Part shown: positions 1 to 8,854 of the stretch, in pieces | Layout: every line of letters starts with the position of its first letter | Numbering within the stretch: the stretch's first letter is position 1 | Assembly: GCA_964613665.1 (NCBI GenBank) | Contig: CAZTIG010000072.1 | Coordinates: forward strand, 1-18,656 | Direction of reading: 5' to 3' | Length of the DNA: 18,656 nt | Source of the DNA: CAZQFV01 sp964613665 | GTDB taxonomy: Bacteria > Chloroflexota > Chloroflexia > DTKN01 | The notes under the pieces: model-generated | Seen by the model: the letters and a program-made list of their open reading frames with translations, nothing else | Database searches by the model: none | Told to the model about the DNA's origin: nothing | Position numbers and translations under genes: made by a program

Positions 1-83
1 GTTGCCTGAGCCGGGCACTTGCCGGTCAAGGCCGGCGACTTTGGTACGGCCGTGGGGATCGGATCGCGGCTGCGCCGGCCGAC

Positions 84-3000
84 TCAGGGAGCGGCCAGGC
101 CGCCCCGGGTCACCAGCGGCAGATAAATGACATAGGACTCCTGCGGCGGCGGCAGCACGGTCAGCAGGCGCACCACCGAGGCCGTCGCCGTGATGCAGTT
201 GGTCGCCGTCAGCGTGATGCTGTAGGGGCCGGGGAGGGCGTAGGTATGAGAGGCCAAGGACGAGGAACCAATGACCAACGATGAACCGTCGCCAAAGGCC
301 CAGGTATAGGTGATCGGCAGGGTGCCGGTGGCGGTGGCGGTGAAATGGACCACCTGGCCGGCCGTGGGCGTGAACGGCGCCCATGCCAGGAGGACGCTCC
401 GTAGCGGCTGGCAGGGGGTGACGACCGCGGCCACGGTGATGGTGTGCACTGCCCTGGCCGTCGCCGTCACGCAGTTGGTCGCCGTCAAGAGCACGGTGTA
501 GGGGCCGGGGAGGGCATAGGTATGAGAGACCAAGGACGAGGAGCCAATGACCAACGATGGACCGTCGCCGAAGTCCCAGGTGTAGGTGATGGGCAGGGTG
601 CCGGTAGCGGTGGCTGTGAAATGGACCACCTGGCCGGCCGTCGGGGTAAAGGGCGTCCAGGCAAAGTCGAGGCCTTGGACCGGCTCGCAGGCGGCCAGCA
701 CGGTCAGCGTGACCGGGACGGCCACAACTGGGTGGAGCGGGTCGTTGCTCTCCACCTCCAGCGCCGCCTGGTAGAGGCTGGGGGCCAGGCCGGCCGAATC
801 AAAGGTCACGACGACGGCCAGCCCCTGGCCGGGCCCCAGCGTGCCGTAGGTGGGGTTCTCGGCCAGCCAGGGGATGTTCAGCTCGGCCCCGGCCAGCGTG
901 ACAGAGACGGCCTGGAAGGCGTCGATGCGCCCCCAGCCGTAGACGTTGTTGGCACCGTCGGGGCAGGGCGTGCCGCCACAGGAGAGGTCCTCGATGCAGA
1001 GCGCCGTGCTGGTGATGATGGAGCGGACCTCATGCATACCCAGCGAGGTATCGGCGGAATAGACCAGTGCCGCTACTCCGGCCAGGTGGGGGATGGCGAT
1101 TGAGGTGCCGCTCCAGCCGGATCCGTACTGGCCATCGGGCAGGGTCGAGCGGATATTGACCCCCGGCGCGGACACGTCCGGCTTGAGGGCGCCATAGCAC
1201 CCCGGCCCGCGCGGGCTGAAGGGGCTGATGATGTCGTTGGCGTCGGTGGCCCCGCTGGCAAAGGTGATGCTCCAGTCGCTCGGCGATCTCACGGAGCCGC
1301 AGCTCGGGCCGTCGCCGGCCAGGGCAAAGACGGGCAGCATCCCGGCAGCCTGCCAGACCTGGAGGTCCGGCAGAAACTCGCCACTGCACGAACTCCACTC
1401 CTGCCACAGGGCCAGCCCGATCGGCGGCCGCAGGTCGGGGCGCGGGTCGCTGCCATTCAGGTCGGTGGGAGCCACCATCCAGGCCATGCCGGCGTGGAGG
1501 GCCTCGAGGGTTGCCGATCCGTCGTCGGTGAAGGCCTTGTAGGCGATCCATTTCGCCCCCGGGGCCACGCCGATCTGGTTGCTGCCGCCGTCGTCGCCCA
1601 CGGCGATGCCGATGACAAAGGTGCCGTGACCCTGGCCGTCGTCCGGGTAGCTGGGATAGGTTCCCGTGAAGTCGAACCAGTTGTGGTTGTGGTCAAAGGT
1701 GCCGCCGAGGTTGCCGCGGTACTGGCTGACCAAGGCTGGGTGGGCATAGTCCACGCCGGTGTCGATCTCACCGATGACGGCCCCCGTGCCGGTGATGCCA
1801 AAGACGGCCCAGGCCTGGTCGGCGCCGATCTTGGCGATGTTCCACTCCACCGCCTCCAGGGCGGCGGTGCGCTCGGCCACGCTGTAGGCTGGAAGAGAAA
1901 TGGTGCTATCCAGGCCGACGCGGGCCACCTCCGGCCGGCCGGCGATGGTGTCCAGCAGGGGGGCATCCACCGTGGCGGCGATGGCGTTGGCCGCCAGGAG
2001 CACCCGCGGGGCAGCCCCGGCCTGCTCCAGGAGGGTGCGCAGCTCACCTCCCGTGCGCTGGGCAGTCTCCTGCAGTCGCCGGTAGACGAACTGGCCGCGG
2101 GCGGCCCAGTCGGCGATGGCATAGGCCGGGGCGAGGTCGGGCAGCTCGCGCAGGTAGATGAGGACGCGGACCCGGTCGGCTGCCTGCAGCTCCTGCCAGA
2201 CGGCCGGCTCCACGACCGGTTCGGCGCGAGCGCGGGAACGCGGTCCCGTGGCGATGGCCAGGGTGCGGGCGGCCTCGTGGATGGTGAAGGTGAGGTCGGC
2301 GTCGCCGGCATTGCTGATCCAGAGCGTGCGCGTGACAACCTGGTCGGGGTAGAGGGTGGCGGTCAGGGCCGGCGGCTGGACGACGATGGCGGGCGGGGAC
2401 GGCTGCACGGTCATGGTGACCGGCACGGCCACGACCGGGAGGAGTGGGTCGTTGCTCTCGACGACCAGGGCGGCCTTGTAGACGCCCGTGCCCATGCCCG
2501 CCGCGTCCAGCGTCACGACCACGGCCAGGCCCTGGCCGGCCGGCACGGTGCCGGCGAGCGGCGCGGCAGCCAGCCAGGGGATGTCCGGCTCGACGCCGGC
2601 CAGCGTGGCGGAGACGGCGGCAAAGGCGTCGATGCGCCCCCACCCGTAGACGTTGTTGTGGCAGGTGTCGCCGCCGCACTGCGAATCCGGGCGGCAGATG
2701 GCGGTGCTGGTGATGGCATACTCCACCCCGGCGACGTCCAGGGTGGGGTCGGCGGAGAGCACCAGGGCCGCCGTTCCGGCCAGGTGCGCCGCCGACCAGG
2801 AGTCGCCGGCTCCGCCGGACTGGTAGCCGCCGTTGTTGTAGGCAGAGCGGATGTTCACACCGGGGGCGACCACCTCGGGCTTGATCTCGCCGAAGCAGGA
2901 GGGGCCGCGGGAGCTGAAGGAGGCGATGTTGTCGCTGCTGTCGGTGGATCCGGCGACAAAGGCCTCCGGCAGGTCGCCGGGCGAAGCCACGGTGGAGCAG

Positions 3001-4232
3001 CCGGGCCCCTCCGAGCCCAGGCGGGTCACGGGCACGATATCGGCCGCCCGCCAGGCCTGCATGTCCGGCTGGAACTCGGTGCTGCAGGACGAGACATAGT
3101 TCCAAGGCTGCAGGCCCACCTGCGGCCGCAGGTCCGGGCGGGGGTTGTCGCCGGAGAGGTCGGTGGGGGCGAGCATCCAGTCGAAGGAGGCGTGCAGTTG
3201 CTCGAACGAAAAGTCCACCCGGACGGTGATCCAGCGTGCCCCCGGGGCCACGCCGATCTGGTTGCTGCCGCCGTCGTCGCCGACGACCAGACCCATGCCG
3301 AAGGTGCCGTGGCCGACGGGATCGTAGGGAGCGGGCTGGCCGGCGACAAAGTCGAACCAGTCATAGTCGTGGTCGAAGTTGCCGCCGCCGAGGTTACCGC
3401 GGTACTGCTCGACCAGGGCGGGGTGGGTGTAGAGCACGCCATAGTCGACCATGCCGACGGTAATGCCCTGGCCGGTGACACCCAGTGCGCTCCAGGCCTG
3501 GTCGGCGCCGATCTTCTGGATGTTCCACTCGACCGTCTCGGCCGCCCCGGCGGTGTCGCCCACGGCCGGCGTCGGGACGACGGCGTTCGGGCCGATGCGG
3601 GCCACCTCCGGCCGGCCGGCGATGCGGGCCAGCAGGGCAGCATCCACCGTGGCGGCGATGGCGTCGGCGGCCAGGAGGCGGCGCGGCGCGGCACCGGCCC
3701 GGTCCAGCAGCTTGAGGAGCTCGCTGCCGTTGCGCTCGAACGTATCCTGGAGCCGGCGGTAGACGGAATCCCCGCGCCCGGCCCAATTGGCCACGGCATA
3801 GGCCGGGGCGAGGTCGGCCAGCTCGCGCAGGTAGATCAGGACGCGCACGCGCTCGGCGTTGCGCAGTTCGGCCGTCACCGCGGGATCCACCACCGGCTCG
3901 GCGCGCGGGCGAAGGCGGGGCCCGCCGGCGACGGCCAGGGTACGGGTAGCCTCGTGGATGGTCAAGACCAGGTCGGCGTCGCCGGCATTGCTGATCCAGA
4001 GCGTGCGCGTGACAACCTGGTCGGGGTAGAGGGTGGCGGTGAGAGCGGCCGGCTGGACGATGACGGCCGGCTGCTGGATGCCCGGGACGAGCGGCAGGGC
4101 GCCCGGCTGGGCCGCTGCCGGCCGGGGGGCGGCCGTGGCCAGGGCGGGGACGGGGGTGGCCGGGGCGAGAAGCAGCGCGATGAGGCCGAGGTTCAGGAGG
4201 GTGAGGAAGCGATGGCCCAGCTTCCGATCCAT
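84..4232 (-). CDS. Exported tandem double-subtilase (S8 family) with two C-terminal PKD domains
   Basis: 1382 aa. The start at 4232 is chosen because AGGAG lies 7 nt upstream and the product opens with a signal peptide (MDRKLGHRF, then a Leu/Ala-rich core); longer versions run into the repeat element. Order: a beta-rich Ig-like domain (about 55-105), an I9-like propeptide (about 115-220), subtilase 1 (Asp263, His308, Ser478), a beta domain, a second Ig-like domain, a second propeptide-like segment, subtilase 2 (Asp824, His869, Ser1044), a beta domain, then two 92-residue PKD domains and a tail ending YVIYLPLVTRGGLAAP. The layout resembles bacillopeptidase F-like proteases doubled end to end. 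Each module keeps a matching set of cysteines, suggesting disulfides outside the cell. Family knowledge predicts extracellular proteolysis. The usual GN of the oxyanion hole is GS in module 1 (Ser407) and GD in module 2 (Asp974), so activity may be reduced. Signal-peptide and propeptide limits are estimates. Confidence 0.9.
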   Translation of the reverse strand: MDRKLGHRFLTLLNLGLIALLLAPATPVPALATAAPRPAAAQPGALPLVPGIQQPAVIVQPAALTATLYPDQVVTRTLWISNAGDADLVLTIHEATRTLAVAGGPRLRPRAEPVVDPAVTAELRNAERVRVLIYLRELADLAPAYAVANWAGRGDSVYRRLQDTFERNGSELLKLLDRAGAAPRRLLAADAIAATVDAALLARIAGRPEVARIGPNAVVPTPAVGDTAGAAETVEWNIQKIGADQAWSALGVTGQGITVGMVDYGVLYTHPALVEQYRGNLGGGNFDHDYDWFDFVAGQPAPYDPVGHGTFGMGLVVGDDGGSNQIGVAPGARWITVRVDFSFEQLHASFDWMLAPTDLSGDNPRPDLRPQVGLQPWNYVSSCSTEFQPDMQAWRAADIVPVTRLGSEGPGCSTVASPGDLPEAFVAGSTDSSDNIASFSSRGPSCFGEIKPEVVAPGVNIRSAYNNGGYQSGGAGDSWSAAHLAGTAALVLSADPTLDVAGVEYAITSTAICRPDSQCGGDTCHNNVYGWGRIDAFAAVSATLAGVEPDIPWLAAAPLAGTVPAGQGLAVVVTLDAAGMGTGVYKAALVVESNDPLLPVVAVPVTMTVQPSPPAIVVQPPALTATLYPDQVVTRTLWISNAGDADLTFTIHEAARTLAIATGPRSRARAEPVVEPAVWQELQAADRVRVLIYLRELPDLAPAYAIADWAARGQFVYRRLQETAQRTGGELRTLLEQAGAAPRVLLAANAIAATVDAPLLDTIAGRPEVARVGLDSTISLPAYSVAERTAALEAVEWNIAKIGADQAWAVFGITGTGAVIGEIDTGVDYAHPALVSQYRGNLGGTFDHNHNWFDFTGTYPSYPDDGQGHGTFVIGIAVGDDGGSNQIGVAPGAKWIAYKAFTDDGSATLEALHAGMAWMVAPTDLNGSDPRPDLRPPIGLALWQEWSSCSGEFLPDLQVWQAAGMLPVFALAGDGPSCGSVRSPSDWSITFASGATDANDIISPFSPRGPGCYGALKPDVSAPGVNIRSTLPDGQYGSGWSGTSIAIPHLAGVAALVYSADTSLGMHEVRSIITSTALCIEDLSCGGTPCPDGANNVYGWGRIDAFQAVSVTLAGAELNIPWLAENPTYGTLGPGQGLAVVVTFDSAGLAPSLYQAALEVESNDPLHPVVAVPVTLTVLAACEPVQGLDFAWTPFTPTAGQVVHFTATATGTLPITYTWDFGDGPSLVIGSSSLVSHTYALPGPYTVLLTATNCVTATARAVHTITVAAVVTPCQPLRSVLLAWAPFTPTAGQVVHFTATATGTLPITYTWAFGDGSSLVIGSSSLASHTYALPGPYSITLTATNCITATASVVRLLTVLPPPQESYVIYLPLVTRGGLAAP
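138..689 (-). repeat. Two tandem 276-bp PKD-encoding repeats
   Basis: Positions 414-689 and 138-413 each encode one 92-residue PKD domain beginning with Cys and carrying the ITYTW.FGDG core. They align at a constant 276-bp offset (for example tatgag at 245 and 521) and remain highly similar in DNA as well as protein, which points to recent in-frame duplication or gene conversion. PKD domains usually act as extracellular binding or spacer modules. Confidence 0.85.
2293..2363 (-). repeat. 71-bp exact repeat, copy in subtilase module 2
   Basis: This stretch is identical to 3970-4040. It encodes the ATLYPDQVVTRTLWISNAGD segment of the Ig-like domain that opens the second module. The offset is 1677 bp (559 codons), matching the spacing of the two protease modules. 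Confidence 0.85.
3970..4040 (-). repeat. 71-bp exact repeat, copy in subtilase module 1
   Basis: Partner of 2293-2363, in the Ig-like domain at the start of the first module. A further 44-bp identity links 3238-3281 with 1555-1598, next to the catalytic-His region of each module. Confidence 0.85.
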
Positions 4233-4299
4233 GTCTTTGCTCCTTTCACGATCACCTGGCCGGAATGCAATGCGAGGTTGCCGGGGGGTACACGGGCCT

Positions 4300-4328
4300 A
4301 TTGTAACACAGGGCGGCCGCCAGGGCAA
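4300..4328 (-). promoter_or_regulatory. Sigma70-type promoter of the double-subtilase gene
   Basis: On the minus strand TTGCCC (4323-4328) and TACAAT (4300-4305) are separated by exactly 17 bp. This would give a leader of about 60 nt before the ATG at 4232. The same architecture occurs upstream of the mutase gene and of recN. Called by sequence match only. Confidence 0.65.
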
Positions 4329-4344
4329 GGCCGCGTTCGAATCG

Positions 4345-4528
4345 GGATGCATGTTTGTGGATGGGCAGGCAAGCGGTCCCTGAGCGGAGCCGCTCGGAGC
4401 GAAGCGGAGAGCGGCGAAGTCGAAGGGCCGCTTGCCCCTGGAGGCGCGGCCGATCCCTGAGCGGAGCGGCCAAAGGCCGCGTAGTCGAAGGGCGGCCGCG
4501 CTCCTTGCCCATCGAGAGACATGCATCC
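4345..4528. repeat. 184-bp nested inverted-repeat (REP/MITE-like) element
   Basis: Outer arms 4345-4367 and 4506-4528 are complementary over 23 bp with 3 mismatches. Between them sit two hairpins. Hairpin 1 spans 4368-4436: perfect 9-bp arms ggcaagcgg/ccgcttgcc, a CCCTGAGCGGAG...GTCGAAGGG frame at 4378-4427, and an inner 7-bp stem (4389-4395 with 4409-4415). Hairpin 2 spans 4444-4501: perfect 9-bp arms gcgcggccg/cggccgcgc, the same frame at 4455-4492, and an inner 6-bp stem with an AAA loop (4466-4480). The CCCTGAGCGGAG/GTCGAAGGG core resembles a palindromic repeat I recall from many bacterial genomes. The element lies between the -35 boxes of two divergent promoters, so it is not a terminator for either gene. 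Confidence 0.8.
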
Positions 4529-4548
4529 TGCCCCTCACGCCGGCCCGT

Positions 4549-4577
4549 TTGCGCTGCGGCGCCGAATCGTGTACAAT
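4549..4577 (+). promoter_or_regulatory. Sigma70-type promoter of the acyl-CoA mutase gene
   Basis: TTGCGC (4549-4554), a 17-bp spacer and TACAAT (4572-4577). The start of transcription would be near 4584, giving a leader of about 44 nt. The hexamers and the spacing are identical to those of the recN promoter. Confidence 0.65.
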
Positions 4578-4595
4578 GGGCCGCAGCGGCAGTTT

Positions 4596-4610
4596 GGTGC
4601 CTTTGGCACC
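4596..4610 (+). promoter_or_regulatory. Small leader hairpin before the mutase ribosome-binding site
   Basis: ggtgcc (4596-4601) pairs with ggcacc (4605-4610) around a TTT loop, 5 nt before the AAGGAGG at 4616-4622. It could affect mRNA stability or ribosome access. It is short and may be chance in GC-rich DNA. Confidence 0.3.
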
Positions 4611-4627
4611 GTGGCAAGGAGGCGATG

Positions 4628-6307
<1,680 letters not shown>

Positions 6308-6365
6308 ACGGGGCAGAGATCGGCGGTCGCCATGCCCATGGACTGTAGAGTCCCGGGAGGTAGCG

Positions 6366-6644
6366 GTGATCTTCAAGGACATTACCCTGCGCTGCGTCGA
6401 CTGCGGCCGCGACTTTGTCTTCACGGCCGGCGAGCAGACCTTTTACGCCGACAAGGGACTCCTGAACGAGCCGCGGCGCTGCCCGGACTGCCGCACGCGC
6501 CGCCGCCAGGAGCGCGAACAGGGTGTGGAGTACCCGATCCTCTGCAGCTCCTGCGGGCGCGAGGCCACGGTGCCCTTTGTCCCGCGGGAGGATCAGCCGG
6601 TCTACTGCGAGGAGTGCTACCGCAAGACGCGCGGGCGGGAGTGA
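6366..6644 (+). CDS. Small zinc-ribbon protein (CxxC-x17-CxxC type)
   Basis: 92 aa, GTG start at 6366 with GGGAGG (6355-6360) 5 nt upstream. It has two zinc-binding halves. The N-terminal one is CVDCG...RRCPDC, about residues 10-42, with the FVFTAGEQ.FY segment typical of the 'probable zinc-binding domain' family. The C-terminal one has CSSC and CEEC separated by exactly 17 residues, the CxxC-x17-CxxC family signature. The linker between them is Arg-rich. The biochemical role of this family is not known to me; nucleic-acid or protein binding is plausible. It starts 58 bp after the mutase stop on the same strand and may share its transcript, but nothing in the sequence ties it to mutase function. 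Confidence 0.88.
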   Translation: MIFKDITLRCVDCGRDFVFTAGEQTFYADKGLLNEPRRCPDCRTRRRQEREQGVEYPILCSSCGREATVPFVPREDQPVYCEECYRKTRGRE

Positions 6645-6675
6645 TCTCCTGGAACGAGGCCGAACGGGATGGGAG

Positions 6676-7953
6676 TCATGTCGGGCGGGTTCTGCCGCCC
6701 CCTCTGCCCGGGTTCGTTCGTTCCCGCGGCGCGCCGAGGATCTCCGCGTAGAGCGCCGCTGTGCGCCGGGCCACTTCCTCCCAGCGAAAGGCCTTTCCCA
6801 GGCGGCCGGCCCCCTCCGCCAGCCTCCGCCTGCGGCCGTCATCTGCCAGCAGTTCCTCGATTGCCCCCCTCAGCGCGGCGGGGTCGCCCGCCGGCACCAG
6901 GGCCACGTTCTCGCCGTCGGCCAGCGTCGGCTGCCCCGGGCCGAGCGCCACCTCCGCCGGGTCCAGCGGCGCCGTGGTGACCACGGCGCAGCCCAGCGCC
7001 AGCGCGGCCACCAGGCTGCTGCGGCGGAAGGACGCCCCGTCGCGGTACGGCAGGACGACCAGGTCGCACGCCTGGAGGAGAGCCGCGGCCTCCTCCGCCG
7101 GGCAGGGGCCGGTCCGGTGCACGGCCCGCTCCAGCCCGGCCTGGGCGATCTGCCGTGCCAGCGCGGCGGCAAAGGCCGCGTTGCCGGGATCGCTGCTGCC
7201 GCTGCCCCCGCCGACGACGGCCAGACGGGCCGGCCGGCCGGCCCGCCGCAGCTCCGCCAGGGCGTCGACCAGGAGATCGGCGCCCTTGCTGGGGTGCAGC
7301 AGCCCGAAGTAGCCGAGGAGCGCCTCGCCCGGGGCGGCGCCCAGCCGGGCGCGCCAGGCCGCGCGCTCGGGCTCGGGCTGGGCCGGGAGCAGGCTGCTGC
7401 CCAGGGGGATGAGCGCGGGCGGGCGCGGGAGCGACCCTGGGGGCAGGGGCCTCAGCACGTCGCGGGCCGGCCGGCCGGCCCCCAGGAGCCTGTCCCGGTC
7501 GGCCCCGTTCGTCACCACCACGGCGTCGGCCCGGCGGAGGAGGTGGGCGACGACGTGCTGGCGCAGCGGGCCGGCCTTGGGGAAGAGGTAGGGCAGGCGC
7601 AGGTCGTGCATGGTCAGGACCAGGTGCGGCCCGGCGGGCCGGCGGCGCAGGGCGTCGGGCAGGAAGTGGATCGCCGGGCGCATGCCGTAGGCCCCGGTCT
7701 GGTACTGCAGGTGCACGATGTCCGGCTGCTGCCGGCGCAGCGCCCGGAGGGCAGCGCGCAGGCCGGCCCAACCCCAGCCCGGCACCCGGGCGTCCACCTG
7801 GAGGGCGTCGCCCGGCGCGCCCACGGCCCCGGCCGAGGTGAGGACGCTCACGGCCATGCCGGCCCGGCCCAGCGCCAGGGCCAGCCGCCGGGTATAGTCC
7901 CCGACGCCGCCCTCCAGGGGCGGGTACTCGGCGCTGACCAGGACGACACGCAT
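6676..7953 (-). CDS. GT4-family glycosyltransferase
   Basis: 425 aa. The start at 7953 gives the usual MRVVLVSAEYPPLEGGVGDY opening of the GT-B fold (donor/acceptor loop GGVGDYTRRLA); the open frame extends 70 codons further upstream but that part lacks family character. No strong ribosome-binding site is seen. The C-terminal Rossmann half contains YFGLLHPSKGADLL and VVGGGSG, and then, instead of the common E-x7-E donor-site motif, SFRRSSLVAALALG at about 308-321. That replaces the first Glu with Ser/Phe and is seen in some GT4 subgroups. It probably transfers a sugar from a nucleotide-activated donor at the cytoplasmic membrane face, possibly to the lipid-linked polymer started by the transferase at 9709-10860. 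The sugar cannot be named. It follows rph by 82 bp on the same strand and converges on the zinc-ribbon gene, 31 bp away. Confidence 0.85.
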   Translation of the reverse strand: MRVVLVSAEYPPLEGGVGDYTRRLALALGRAGMAVSVLTSAGAVGAPGDALQVDARVPGWGWAGLRAALRALRRQQPDIVHLQYQTGAYGMRPAIHFLPDALRRRPAGPHLVLTMHDLRLPYLFPKAGPLRQHVVAHLLRRADAVVVTNGADRDRLLGAGRPARDVLRPLPPGSLPRPPALIPLGSSLLPAQPEPERAAWRARLGAAPGEALLGYFGLLHPSKGADLLVDALAELRRAGRPARLAVVGGGSGSSDPGNAAFAAALARQIAQAGLERAVHRTGPCPAEEAAALLQACDLVVLPYRDGASFRRSSLVAALALGCAVVTTAPLDPAEVALGPGQPTLADGENVALVPAGDPAALRGAIEELLADDGRRRRLAEGAGRLGKAFRWEEVARRTAALYAEILGAPRERTNPGRGGGRTRPT

Positions 7954-8035
7954 CACCGCTTCTCGGACGTCTGTCGGCGCATGCAGCGCGCTCTCCCGCG
8001 GCCGGCCGCCGGCGCAGCGGGTCGATCGCTGCCCC

Positions 8036-8758
8036 TCAGATGCCCAGGGCTTCCCGCTGCGCTCGGAAGAGCCGCCGCAGCCCCTGCTGGGCCAGTCGCA
8101 GCATCTCGTCCAGCCGGTGCCGGGAGAAGGGCGCTCCTTCGGCGGTGCCCTGGACCTCGACAAAGCCGCCGCGGTCGGTCAGCACGACGTTCAGGTCCAC
8201 CTCGGCGACCGAGTCCTCGGCGTAGGAGAGGTCCACCAGGACCTCCCCCGCGATCAGGCCCACGCTGAGGGCGGCCACGGCCCAGCGCAGGGGCCACTGC
8301 TGGATGCGGCCCTCGGCCTGCAGGCGCTGCACGGCGCGGTAGAGGGCCACGTAGGCCCCGGTGATGGCCGCGCTGCGCGTGCCCCCATCGGCCTGCAGCA
8401 CGTCGCAGTCCAGGATGATGGTGCGCTCCCCCAGCAGCTCCAGGTCCACCGCGGCCCGCAGCGAGCGGCCGATCAGCCGCTGGATCTCCTGGGTACGGCC
8501 GCCCAGGATGGTGCCGCGCTCGCGGCGGGTGCGGCCCGGCGTCGAGCGCGGAAGCATGGAGTACTCGGCGGTGACCCAACCGCGGCGGACGGCGTTGCGC
8601 TGCAGCCAGGGCGGCACTTGGTCCTCGATGCTGGCCGCGCACAGCACGCGCGTGCGGCCGAGCTCGATCAGCGCCGAGCCCTCGGCGAACGAGGCATAGT
8701 CGGGGACGATGCGTATGGGACGGACCTCGCCGGCCTGCCGGCCGTCGGAACGGGCCAT
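8036..8758 (-). CDS. rph: Ribonuclease PH
   Basis: 240 aa, the usual length. The start at 8758 has GAGGAGG about 4 nt upstream. RNase PH is a phosphate-dependent 3'-5' exoribonuclease that trims tRNA 3' ends and acts on other RNAs, as a hexameric ring in the cytoplasm. Landmarks: SDGR at 4-7, GWVTAEYSMLPR at 60-71, GGRTQEIQRLIGRSLRA at 86-102 (the phosphate- and RNA-binding Arg region), DCDVLQADGGTR at 117-128, the acidic LSYAEDSVAEVDLN stretch, and FVEVQGTAEGAPFSR. No residue looks missing. It lies 205 bp downstream of the lipoprotein gene, with a strong hairpin between them, so it may have its own transcript. A rdgB/Maf-type pyrophosphatase gene often found beside rph is not here. Confidence 0.97.
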   Translation of the reverse strand: MARSDGRQAGEVRPIRIVPDYASFAEGSALIELGRTRVLCAASIEDQVPPWLQRNAVRRGWVTAEYSMLPRSTPGRTRRERGTILGGRTQEIQRLIGRSLRAAVDLELLGERTIILDCDVLQADGGTRSAAITGAYVALYRAVQRLQAEGRIQQWPLRWAVAALSVGLIAGEVLVDLSYAEDSVAEVDLNVVLTDRGGFVEVQGTAEGAPFSRHRLDEMLRLAQQGLRRLFRAQREALGI

Positions 8759-8821
8759 GGTTCCTCCTCAGGGTGGTCGCCGGGAGCGGCGACTGCGGCC
8801 GGCGAGGGTCATCCGGCCACC

Positions 8822-8854
8822 ATCGCCGGGGTGAGGCGACCCCACCCCGGCGAT
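8822..8854. terminator. Perfect 12-bp hairpin between lipoprotein gene and rph
   Basis: atcgccggggtg (8822-8833) and caccccggcgat (8843-8854) pair perfectly around a 9-nt loop. It lies downstream of the lipoprotein stop (8964) and upstream of rph. There is no T-tract on the minus strand, so it could be a Rho-independent-like terminator of a GC-rich genome, an mRNA processing or stability hairpin, or an operator. A second smaller hairpin (8776-8793, 6-bp stem) lies just before the rph ribosome-binding site. Confidence 0.45.

Noticed and set aside
1..83. Hairpin at 21-36 downstream of the protease stop
   Set aside because: Only a 5-bp stem without a T-tract. Nothing else is recognisable in these 83 bases.
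1494..4460. 988-codon plus-strand open frame opposite the protease
   Set aside because: It reflects the protease module repeats on the other strand, has no recognisable domain, and runs into the palindromic element.
4233..4538. N-terminal extension of the protease to 4538
   Set aside because: The extra 102 codons translate the palindromic element and promoter. The ATG at 4232 has a good ribosome-binding site and opens a signal peptide.
4355..4627. N-terminal extension of the mutase to 4355
   Set aside because: It would translate the repeat element and the promoter. The family N-terminus and ribosome-binding site fit 4628.
6683..6700. gggcgg/ccgccc hairpin near the convergent ends of the zinc-ribbon and glycosyltransferase genes
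   Set aside because: A 6-bp stem inside coding sequence with no T-run; not enough to call a terminator.
7954..8163. 70-residue extension of the glycosyltransferase
   Set aside because: It overlaps the rph 3' end and is low-complexity Arg/Ser/Pro/Gly sequence lacking GT features.
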